Below are positions 31,923 to 40,033 of a stretch of 48,171 bases of DNA, in pieces. Position 1 is the stretch's first letter. Each line of letters starts with the position of its first letter. The translations under genes and the position numbers were made by a program. Source of the DNA: Gammaproteobacteria bacterium (GTDB lineage: Bacteria > Pseudomonadota > Gammaproteobacteria > GCA-001735895); contig JAAESG010000196.1 of the NCBI GenBank assembly GCA_024229615.1, forward strand, positions 1-48,171, written 5' to 3'. The notes beneath the pieces are model-generated. The model did not search any database. It was given only the letters and a program-made list of their open reading frames with translations, and was not told the DNA's origin.

Positions 31923-34256
31923 ATGACCGGGGCAGCACAACAAACCAACAATTCAAAAGCTAAGCAGGGACTAGCCGCAGGTAATTTTCGTCATATTTCT
32001 GTGCGTGGATTTGGTGATGCATACAATTCATATCCACATTCGATGGCGTGGTTCAGGGACCATTTATACGTTGGAACAACGCGTGCCGTGCTCGCGCATC
32101 GTGGTCGATGGTGCGAGATGGAGGGAAGTATTGGCTGGAGTGAAATTACCTGGCCAGTACGGACTCCTGAAAGTTCTTTTGATTTTGATTTGCGTGCTGA
32201 AATATGGCGTTATTCACCAAAAAACGATTCCTGGGTCAGGGTCTACATTGCGCCGCTGGTAAAAGGCAAAGATGGCTTCGATGTGCCACGAAGCATATCC
32301 TTCCGGGCAATGCTTGTTTTTAAGGGCCACAGTGATCCTGCCCCTGGTCTTTATGTGCCCACCATGGGAAGCCACCAAAATCCGGAAGCACTAATGCTGA
32401 GATCAGTGGACGGGACTCACTTTGAAGAAGTTACCGAGCCAGGGATGCGCTTCCCGCAAGCATACAGCCCCCGTGGCGTTCGTGCACTGACTGAGTATAA
32501 GAACCTTATGTTTACTGCGCCCGCTGTTGGTGCAAAGGCGCGTGAATCCAACACTGCGGGTCATATGGTGATCGCCGTAAATGCCGATCCTGCCAGAGAT
32601 GAATGGCGACTGGCCTGTGAACCCAATTTCGGTAACTCAAACAACCTGACAGTTTTTGACATGGCAGTATTTAGTGGTTGTCTATATGCAGGAACCATGA
32701 ACCCGAATGAGGGGTTTCAAATCTGGAAGACAACTGCCGAGGGTAATCCACCTTATCAATGGAAGATGGTTTTGAATAGAGGGGCATACCGTGGCAAGTT
32801 GAACCAAATCGCCATGACTTTGACCACTTTCAATGGACATCTGTATGTAGGTAGCTGTGTACAGAGAGGAGGATATGACCCAGACAATAAAGTGGGCCCA
32901 GCGGCATCTGAGATCATACGAATTCACCCTGATGACAACTGGAACCTGGTGGTGGGTGAACCTCGCTATACCCCCGATGGCCTGAAAGTCCCCCTGAGTG
33001 GTCTGGGACCCGGATTTGGAAAATTTTCCGCGGGGTATCTTTGGTCATTATGCGTCCACGAGGGATGGCTTTATGCAGGGACTTTCGACTGGTTGATGTC
33101 ACTGCCATATAAAAATACCGACAACTGGCCAGAAAACATTCGAAGAACTTTCAGCTATGCAGGTATCGAAGATTTAATCCTTGACTACGGGGGTTGTGAC
33201 ATATGGCGTACACGGGACGGTTGCCTATGGATACCAGTGACCCACAATGGCTTTAATAATTTTTACAACTATGGTGCGCGAACCATGGTCTCTACACCTG
33301 ATGGTTTGTTTGTCGGCATGGCCAATCCATTCGGCCCCGAGGTCGCAGTAATGCGTAAGGCGGGTTGGAGGTATGAGGAAAATCCACGCGGCGGGCTCGA
33401 AATCTGGTTGGGATCTCGGGACATTCATTCTGCAAGACAACAACCAATAATTAATTCGACTACTAATTCCGGTGATGTAAACCTGAGCGTTTCACTTGAG
33501 TTGGACGGAAGTGTGGAGGATGACGCACTAACTATAGTGCAGCACTTCTGTGGATCTACCGGGTATAGCCATCTCGGTTACTGGCGAAAAAACCTTGCCC
33601 ATGGACTGGATGCCTGTGAAAACTTGCTTGCCGAAGTGCTCGCTTTTATACCGGATGAGGCAAACACAATTGTTGATTTGGGTTGTGGGTCGGGCGCTAC
33701 AACAAGTTTTTTACGAAAGCGTTTCCCGGCAGATTCAATTAAAGGCTTAACATCAGATCCAAAGAAACTTCGTACCTGTCGTGAGACTGCTGGCGAGATA
33801 TCTTTTTCCAGGATGAATCCCGGAAAACTTAAACTTGCCTCACAATCGACCGATAGTGTCATATGGATATCTGGCCAGGATATACTCGACCGTAGAGACA
33901 AGCTTATCGCGGAAGCCTGTCGCATATTAAAACCCGGAGGCCATCTCGCCTGTTTCGAAACCATCTCTCCAAATACAATAATTGACGAGACATGGCCACC
34001 AAAAGGCGAGGCCGTAAATATATACGAGGCTAGGGAAATTTATGAAAAAATACTTGTCGACGCCGGATTTAAAGAGATTCGAATTTTTGATGTTACCGAA
34101 GTAACCCGCACATTAACCATCGAGTGTTTCAATTTATTCGTCACCCCGCACAAACTATCCAAACAAGTGGATGATGAGATGATCGAGGCGGCACGAGAAC
34201 TCCTGTTTGGAATAGATCCCATGGTATGTCTGCTTATTTCTGCGCTGAGAGGATAA
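31923..34256 (+). CDS. Beta-propeller-like protein fused to a SAM methyltransferase
   Basis: The 777-residue protein has two parts. Residues about 15-505 contain repeated blade-like units of the form 'G.LY.GT....G..IW' (HSMAWFRDHLYVGTTR, FSGCLYAGTMNPNEGFQIWKT, FNGHLYVGSCV, HEGWLYAGTFDW), so a beta-propeller is likely although no named family is recognised. Residues about 530-777 are a class I methyltransferase with motif I IVDLGCGSGATT near residue 583, and the later ILKPGGHLACFET. The methyltransferase half resembles the free enzyme at 27197-28003. No signal peptide is seen. The start has no clear ribosome-binding site, so coupling to the TPR gene 38 nt upstream is possible. The role of the propeller is unknown; it may bind the substrate or another enzyme. 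Confidence 0.8.
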   Translation: MTGAAQQTNNSKAKQGLAAGNFRHISVRGFGDAYNSYPHSMAWFRDHLYVGTTRAVLAHRGRWCEMEGSIGWSEITWPVRTPESSFDFDLRAEIWRYSPKNDSWVRVYIAPLVKGKDGFDVPRSISFRAMLVFKGHSDPAPGLYVPTMGSHQNPEALMLRSVDGTHFEEVTEPGMRFPQAYSPRGVRALTEYKNLMFTAPAVGAKARESNTAGHMVIAVNADPARDEWRLACEPNFGNSNNLTVFDMAVFSGCLYAGTMNPNEGFQIWKTTAEGNPPYQWKMVLNRGAYRGKLNQIAMTLTTFNGHLYVGSCVQRGGYDPDNKVGPAASEIIRIHPDDNWNLVVGEPRYTPDGLKVPLSGLGPGFGKFSAGYLWSLCVHEGWLYAGTFDWLMSLPYKNTDNWPENIRRTFSYAGIEDLILDYGGCDIWRTRDGCLWIPVTHNGFNNFYNYGARTMVSTPDGLFVGMANPFGPEVAVMRKAGWRYEENPRGGLEIWLGSRDIHSARQQPIINSTTNSGDVNLSVSLELDGSVEDDALTIVQHFCGSTGYSHLGYWRKNLAHGLDACENLLAEVLAFIPDEANTIVDLGCGSGATTSFLRKRFPADSIKGLTSDPKKLRTCRETAGEISFSRMNPGKLKLASQSTDSVIWISGQDILDRRDKLIAEACRILKPGGHLACFETISPNTIIDETWPPKGEAVNIYEAREIYEKILVDAGFKEIRIFDVTEVTRTLTIECFNLFVTPHKLSKQVDDEMIEAARELLFGIDPMVCLLISALRG

Positions 34257-34343
34257 ATTCTTCGTCAGGCTGGCGCGACGTGAGTTCAAACATTCAAATC
34301 GGGAAATCATTTTGACGCTCTTAGATCGGAACTTTCTCGCTAG

Positions 34344-34362
34344 ATTTTCCAAACTGGAAAAT
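34344..34362. terminator. Possible weak terminator hairpin between convergent genes
   Basis: ATTTTCC-AAACT-GGAAAAT forms a 7-bp stem with a 5-nt loop in the 128-nt gap where the plus-strand fusion gene and the minus-strand serine hydrolase gene converge. It has no T-run on either side, so only its position supports a terminator role. Confidence 0.25.
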
Positions 34363-34384
34363 TATGGCGTCACTATCTCGATCA

Positions 34385-36691
34385 CTATTGTGTCACCGGA
34401 CAGTAGTTCAACATGACCGCAACATCGTCAGTAGCAATATTTGCCAGGACAATGTCCAGACTTCCATCACCGTTCAAGTCACGCATCATGATTGCATGGG
34501 GTAGCTCACCCGGTAGAAATCCCCCTAGCGAGCCATAGCGTATCTCCGGGGCAAAACTACCATCGCCATTGTTCAGTAAAATTGAAAGATCATTGCTCCA
34601 GTAATTGGGCGTGCCGATATCGGAATAACCATCATTATTCAAGTCACCAACACCAACAGCCACCGGGCCATTGCCAGTGGCATATTTGATCTCAGGCCCA
34701 AAAGTACCGTTGCCATTGTTCAATAGAATTGAAATATCATCGTCCGGGCCACCACCACCACCCCCTGCGCCACTCCAAAAGTTGGTCACGACCAGATCCA
34801 GGCTGCTATCACCATTAAAATCATGAACAGCAATTTCCGCGGGCCCGTTACCTACGCCATAACGTATTTCTGAACTGAAACTGCCATCACCTTGATTTAA
34901 CAGCACCGACAGGTCCGCACTTGCAGAATTAGCCGATACCAAATCCTGATACCCGTCATTGTTGATATCCCCAGTTGCTACTCCATGCGGCGCATCGCCT
35001 ACTTCATAACGCACCTCGTTTGCAAAACTACCGTCGCCCTCGTTAAACAGAATCGACAGATAATTACTTGTAGAAAATGGCCATGCGAAATTTGACACAA
35101 TCAGGTCCGAATTGCCGTCATTGTCAAGATCACTCGTGGTAACAACCGTAGGCAGATCACCTACTGCATAACGTATGTCATCGGAAAAGCTGCCATCTCC
35201 ATTGTTTAACAAGATGGAAATATCGCCACTAGCGCCATTAGCCACGGCCAGGTCCGGATCACCATCGCCATCCAGGTCCTGTATAGCGACAGATCGAGGT
35301 CCATCTCCCACAAGTAGACGGGTCTCGTTTACAAAAGTGCCAATACCGCTATTGAACAATATTGAAACATCGTCGCTATAAACATTTGCCACGGCCAAAT
35401 CGGGGAAACTATCGCCGTTTAAATCCTCAACTCCTACCGCGCGAGCACCATTCCCGACGCTATACGCGTTAGCGGTAAATATTGGTGGTGCACACAAACC
35501 GCCATCAAAAACTGAATCAACCACCATACCCAGGAATTCATTGTCGGACCAACTGGTATCACGGTCACCTAATCGAACTACAACAATATCGAGGCTCGGA
35601 ACAACAAAAATTCTGCGCTCACGTAAACCCCTGGCAGCAAATGCATCTGCGGGAACATCGGACCATTGGGTCTTGTTCGTGTTTAACCACCAGAGATGAC
35701 CATAGGAAGGATTGAGCGACTGTGATGGACTTACTGATGACAATACCCAGTTTCGATCGATAAGTTGTGAATCTTCCCAAACACCTTCTCTTAAGTAGAG
35801 ATATCCAAACTTGGCAAACTCGCGTGCTGAAGCGACAACGCCCTTCCAGGTAAGCGTATTTCCCACCTGGTCGGTCAACCACCAGGTATTGGACATACCA
35901 ATCTGAGTCCATAGATTTGTGCGCGCATAGGCACTCGGCTGCAGACCCGTCACGTTATGAATTAATTCTGACAATACCTGGGCTCCCCCATTGTGGTACA
36001 TCCAGTTTGCCTCGGGAGGATTGTCCAGAGGCAATGCAAGTGAAAAAGCATTCTGGTTTCGGGCGAGCGGAAGAATGTAGAGATCAGAATAAAAATCCCA
36101 GTGCAGGCCAGAATTCATGCTTAGCAGATGCTTGATTTGCACTTGATCATGAGGTTGACCGCTCCATTCAGGTATGAAATCTGCCACTGGTTGATCCGTA
36201 TTCAAAATCAACCCATCATCGATTAACATGCCGACAAGCGCACTAGTCATACTTTTTGCAATAGAAAACCCGCTTTGCTGTGTTTGCTCAGTCCAGCCAT
36301 CTGCATACCACTCGCTGACAATGTAGCCGTTACGAATCACTAACACCGCTTTGGAATTTTTACCTTCGGCGTATTGAGTTGCAAGATTTAGCTGTGCCGC
36401 GTTCATGCCTTGTGCAAGTGGCGTAGAAACCGACCAATTTGTGGTTGGCCACGGCGCGACTGCCGCGGGCCTGGAAGCTGATAAGATTGCTTGCATCGTC
36501 GAATCGACCGTATCACCGGTATCGTCAGCGCGTAATGACTGTGGAATTATCCCAACAACAAGCATACAGAGCATGACAAACGCGCAAAGAACTGCGCTGC
36601 TGCTGTTATGCCACCCCTCTGCTACAGAGCTCGAGTGGCCCGCGTTTACAATCCGCATCGGCTTCTTTTGTTGAGGAATTACTTTAGTCAT
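34385..36691 (-). CDS. Beta-lactamase-like serine hydrolase fused to seven VCBS/FG-GAP repeats, exported
   Basis: The 768-residue protein has an N-terminal membrane or signal segment (about 33-50: AVLCAFVMLCMLVVGII). A class C beta-lactamase/penicillin-binding-type domain follows (about 90-400) with Ser143-x-x-Lys146 (FSIAKS) and Tyr232-x-Asn234. From about residue 405 to the end there are seven repeats of the VCBS/FG-GAP kind, each with DLNGDG-PDL-like calcium loops and SILLNNGDGSF. The repeat half should fold as a calcium-binding seven-bladed propeller. In this family the serine domain may be an esterase, transacylase or peptidase rather than a lactamase. It is the last gene of the minus-strand group behind the large synthase, 23 nt after the acyltransferase gene. 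It could act on the exported product at the cell surface. Confidence 0.83.
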   Translation of the reverse strand: MTKVIPQQKKPMRIVNAGHSSSVAEGWHNSSSAVLCAFVMLCMLVVGIIPQSLRADDTGDTVDSTMQAILSASRPAAVAPWPTTNWSVSTPLAQGMNAAQLNLATQYAEGKNSKAVLVIRNGYIVSEWYADGWTEQTQQSGFSIAKSMTSALVGMLIDDGLILNTDQPVADFIPEWSGQPHDQVQIKHLLSMNSGLHWDFYSDLYILPLARNQNAFSLALPLDNPPEANWMYHNGGAQVLSELIHNVTGLQPSAYARTNLWTQIGMSNTWWLTDQVGNTLTWKGVVASAREFAKFGYLYLREGVWEDSQLIDRNWVLSSVSPSQSLNPSYGHLWWLNTNKTQWSDVPADAFAARGLRERRIFVVPSLDIVVVRLGDRDTSWSDNEFLGMVVDSVFDGGLCAPPIFTANAYSVGNGARAVGVEDLNGDSFPDLAVANVYSDDVSILFNSGIGTFVNETRLLVGDGPRSVAIQDLDGDGDPDLAVANGASGDISILLNNGDGSFSDDIRYAVGDLPTVVTTSDLDNDGNSDLIVSNFAWPFSTSNYLSILFNEGDGSFANEVRYEVGDAPHGVATGDINNDGYQDLVSANSASADLSVLLNQGDGSFSSEIRYGVGNGPAEIAVHDFNGDSSLDLVVTNFWSGAGGGGGGPDDDISILLNNGNGTFGPEIKYATGNGPVAVGVGDLNNDGYSDIGTPNYWSNDLSILLNNGDGSFAPEIRYGSLGGFLPGELPHAIMMRDLNGDGSLDIVLANIATDDVAVMLNYCPVTQ

Positions 36692-36714
36692 TTACAACTT
36701 TCTCTAAGTCTATC

Positions 36715-38121
36715 CTAGTTTCCAAATTCGTCACAAATTTGAGCCCGCAACACTTCTATGAATTGCCCAACAACAGAGTCATCAATGCATTCTCCAACAT
36801 AACTGATCACAAGCGTCAACATACCATTGACCGTAGTCGCCCCAACCGTCTTTTCAAAAAACTCGTTAGTTCCAGGGTAAAAGAATACATTTTCCAGCTC
36901 CAAATCACCGTAGTCCTGGCTAAATTCAAGTTGTGCAAGATTAGTGAGCACCAATCCTCGTTTGGCTTCTTTTCTCTTCTCCGCCTCCATGTCAGCAAGC
37001 ATATCTTTTCGACTACAGAACTCGGATAGCTTTTTATATCTTTGTTGCTGCGGACGCACAAACTGACCAAAACGCTTAAACTGGACTGCATCAAGTAATG
37101 TCGGTTCGATACAATCAAATCTGGCTAACTGGAGTAATATTTTTTCCGCGGCTGTATATTGCCGGATCTTCTCGTGCAGCAGACGAGCCTGGTGCCAAAG
37201 CGGCTGATTGGCTTGATACCTAAACTCGAACATTGCCCCGGCCGCGTATAGGCCCATGGCTTTGTCCGGAGACCGCTCCATGAATTTTCTAGTACTAACT
37301 GCAGTACCAGTACGGTGAAGGTAGTCTTCTGAATCCCCCTGTACATGATATTGAGCGCGAAGAAGGCAGATCAGCAAACCGGTATTGACCGTAACCTGTT
37401 CGTCGCGACAACATTGCAACAGTCTGGTAGTCTGGCTTTTTGTGAATTCTAAGCTCAGCGCATTAAATGAAAAATGCCTCCAAAATGACTGGAACAAATC
37501 CCTGTAATCGTCTTCATCAAATAGTACCTTTTGTTTTGCCCATGCATCGTTTAAATCATTAACGGTCGACTGCAGGTTTTTCAGATTAAACGAGATATCC
37601 TTGCGAAAATTTTTCCTTTCGGCAGGTACCGGGTCTGGGAGCACCTCAATTTCCCTGTCAGGGTGTGCGAGATTATCAAGAATATCCTGTGCGAGATACG
37701 CCAGTGAAAGTCCATCGCAAATTATGTGATGGCAAATAATGATGATATCTACCGTATCCGGAGTGCGTAGCAAGGTAAACCGCACTGGCGACTGCCTGGC
37801 AAAATCAAACGGGAGTCGATGCGAATCGAGTGATGCTTGAATCCAATCCTGCGCCGAATGACGGGCTATCTCATCGATTTCGATATCACCGACATCTTCT
37901 GATGTGAACCATGCGTTCCCCGCTTCGTCAACAGCGATACAAGTTTGCAACAGGCGATGCCGTTGTTGCACCTTCTTGAGGCTCTCGCTGAATTGTTTCG
38001 TACTAAGCTCGCCTCGAATTCTTAGAACCAATATCACATTTGAATTGGGCGCCCGCAAAAAGCGGCGTTCCAACGGAATCAGATTTCGTCGATAAGCCTC
38101 AAGTTTCTTGATTGGTTCCAT
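36715..38121 (-). CDS. Stand-alone condensation-domain-like acyltransferase
   Basis: The 468-residue protein is a single condensation-superfamily domain with the catalytic motif HHIICDG (His131, His132, Asp136) in the right place after residue 120. The preceding half shows LEAYRRNLIPLERRFL and RHRLLQT as in PapA-type acyltransferases, and there is no carrier protein or adenylation domain. Such proteins join an acyl thioester to an alcohol or amine and can release a chain from a carrier protein as an ester or amide, as PapA5 does in mycobacteria. It is cytoplasmic. It lies between the carboxylesterase and serine-hydrolase genes behind the large synthase. It is the best candidate for the chain-release or ester-forming step of the pathway (inferred). 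Confidence 0.82.
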   Translation of the reverse strand: MEPIKKLEAYRRNLIPLERRFLRAPNSNVILVLRIRGELSTKQFSESLKKVQQRHRLLQTCIAVDEAGNAWFTSEDVGDIEIDEIARHSAQDWIQASLDSHRLPFDFARQSPVRFTLLRTPDTVDIIIICHHIICDGLSLAYLAQDILDNLAHPDREIEVLPDPVPAERKNFRKDISFNLKNLQSTVNDLNDAWAKQKVLFDEDDYRDLFQSFWRHFSFNALSLEFTKSQTTRLLQCCRDEQVTVNTGLLICLLRAQYHVQGDSEDYLHRTGTAVSTRKFMERSPDKAMGLYAAGAMFEFRYQANQPLWHQARLLHEKIRQYTAAEKILLQLARFDCIEPTLLDAVQFKRFGQFVRPQQQRYKKLSEFCSRKDMLADMEAEKRKEAKRGLVLTNLAQLEFSQDYGDLELENVFFYPGTNEFFEKTVGATTVNGMLTLVISYVGECIDDSVVGQFIEVLRAQICDEFGN

Positions 38122-38185
38122 TTCGCGATTGAACTCTGTTGATGTGGTCTTGCCGACAGCTAGAATACAAGTTCATTCTTCCCCT

Positions 38186-39886
38186 TTACTCACGCCTATT
38201 TTTCCGGCGTTCGGCTTCAATTCGCGCAAAAATATTTAACGATTCCCGTTTAAGGTGTTGTTTTTCGGTCACTTTCTCGCCAAATTCAATATAGTGACCG
38301 GCTTTACTACTATACATTTGCCAGCGCGGTAAACCCGGGCCATTCGGATCGCCATTTTTGGCAAAATTGATCCAATAGCTACTGACTACATCGGCAAGCG
38401 TACGATCACGTTCTTCAACCCTGCTTCGCCCTCGATCGAGACTGTTAAAAGCAAACCGTATCTCGCTACCATGCCATGCGCCAAGCCTCTTACCTAAAAA
38501 GTCGTTACGTACATACGAGAAAAAGTAAAGCCAGGCCTTACTTTTGGCTGCTTCCATATTAACTGCTATCGAACGCATCGGTGCAGCGCAATTCATATCC
38601 CCGGAAATATAATTCAGTACATCCTTGGGATTAGTTTTCTCGGAATCTAGTGAATAGACACCGATGACCTGATCGGCATATTTCGGGAAGGCCTCCTTTA
38701 TATAATATCGTGCGCCACGAACCGAAATATTTTTGGCTTTCTGAAGAAACAAGGTCCCTTCATCTGCGTTCGATCCAACTATCACCGGGACCCTATGCAT
38801 GCGTTGCTGATCGAAAAGATCCGATGGATCGTCAGGAACGACCCAACCATCGGCGACTGGCTCAAACGGGAAGCCATTCTTCTTCTTTTTCGAAGATATG
38901 CTCATGCCAGCCAGTGCAGGTTTCGCCACCGCAAATATTTCATCTACGGTTTTGGCTCGCATATTCGCAATCGGATCCTTGGCCTTACTACTTCCCAGTT
39001 GTTTGGCGATTTGTTCGCCCACTTTTTCCATCCCCGGGCGCTGATACCAGCTTTCGCGCAGATGCTGAATGGGCCGATATACGGCGCTACTCTGCATAAT
39101 GGCACCGTGGAACAGACCTTTAGACTGAGGACTTATCAGTAAATGAGCAACACTTCGGCCTCCACCGGATTCTCCGAAAACTGTTACCCTGCCTGGATCA
39201 CCTCCAAAAGCTGCAATATTTTCCTGAATCCACCCTAAAGCTGCAATCTGATCAAGTAATCCATAATTCCCCGAAACCCCGTGTTTCGATTCCTTTGATA
39301 GCAAAGGATGAGCGAGGAAACCTAGAGGCCCTATCCGATAGTTAAAAGTCACGACCACCACATTCTTTCGAGCTAAATCCTGCCCGTCATAAAAATTATC
39401 GGATGCAGAACCAGAAATAAACCCTCCGCCGTGTATCCAGACCATGACCGCTAACTTATCGGTGTTTTTTTTGGCTGGCGTCCAGACATTGAGATATAGA
39501 CAGTCTTCTGCCATTTTTTTATATTTGGTAAAAGTAAGCTTGGACATATCGGGTTGAGGGCAGGCAGGGCCGAAAGCCTGTGTCTTCTTTACACCTGCCC
39601 ATACCTTAACAGCTTGAGGCGGTTTCCAGCGTAATTTACCAACAGGAGGTGCCGCAAAGGGAATGCCCTTGAACATGCGTATACCAGATTTCAGTTGAAG
39701 GCCCAGGACCTCACCAGATTTTGTCGTGACGCTTAAATTGTCACCGCCAGAGCTTCCAGCTGAAACATGACTGCACGCGAGTATCGATACGGCGATCAAA
39801 GCACTTATCGCTATCGCTAATGTCAGGCCATAGCCGCATACAGGTGCTAACCCGTTTGAAATCCTGTTTGTGTAGTTTCTGCCCAT
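38186..39886 (-). CDS. Type-B carboxylesterase, probably exported or lipoprotein
   Basis: The protein has the type-B carboxylesterase features: FKGIPFAAPPVGKLRW near the N-terminus, EDCLYLNVWTP, WIHGGGF oxyanion hole, the nucleophile VFGESGGG, and a late histidine in GAWHGSEIRFAF. I start at the ATG at 39886 because GAGG lies 5 nt upstream. It is followed by a hydrophobic segment and SILACSH, a possible though atypical lipobox, so it is probably exported and maybe lipid-anchored. A longer frame from 39964 would put 26 extra residues before the signal segment, which is unlikely. It is 147 nt after the large synthase in the same direction, with the acyltransferase gene 64 nt further on. It may hydrolyse or transfer an acyl ester of the product. 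Confidence 0.85.
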   Translation of the reverse strand: MGRNYTNRISNGLAPVCGYGLTLAIAISALIAVSILACSHVSAGSSGGDNLSVTTKSGEVLGLQLKSGIRMFKGIPFAAPPVGKLRWKPPQAVKVWAGVKKTQAFGPACPQPDMSKLTFTKYKKMAEDCLYLNVWTPAKKNTDKLAVMVWIHGGGFISGSASDNFYDGQDLARKNVVVVTFNYRIGPLGFLAHPLLSKESKHGVSGNYGLLDQIAALGWIQENIAAFGGDPGRVTVFGESGGGRSVAHLLISPQSKGLFHGAIMQSSAVYRPIQHLRESWYQRPGMEKVGEQIAKQLGSSKAKDPIANMRAKTVDEIFAVAKPALAGMSISSKKKKNGFPFEPVADGWVVPDDPSDLFDQQRMHRVPVIVGSNADEGTLFLQKAKNISVRGARYYIKEAFPKYADQVIGVYSLDSEKTNPKDVLNYISGDMNCAAPMRSIAVNMEAAKSKAWLYFFSYVRNDFLGKRLGAWHGSEIRFAFNSLDRGRSRVEERDRTLADVVSSYWINFAKNGDPNGPGLPRWQMYSSKAGHYIEFGEKVTEKQHLKRESLNIFARIEAERRKNRRE

Positions 39887-40033
39887 TCTCGCCTCGATAG
39901 ACACCGTGATTATACCTATTCCGCAACACACCCTGCGTGTGTCGGGTATATCGTAAACATGCAAAAAACGATAACCGACTAAAATAGCACCGAACTGAAA
40001 TTGCGGTATTTACCTCTGAGCCTGCTCCAAAAT

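Noticed and set aside
34344-34362. Firm intrinsic terminator
   Set aside because: The hairpin is AT-rich and lacks a T-run on either strand, so it is listed only as a weak possibility.
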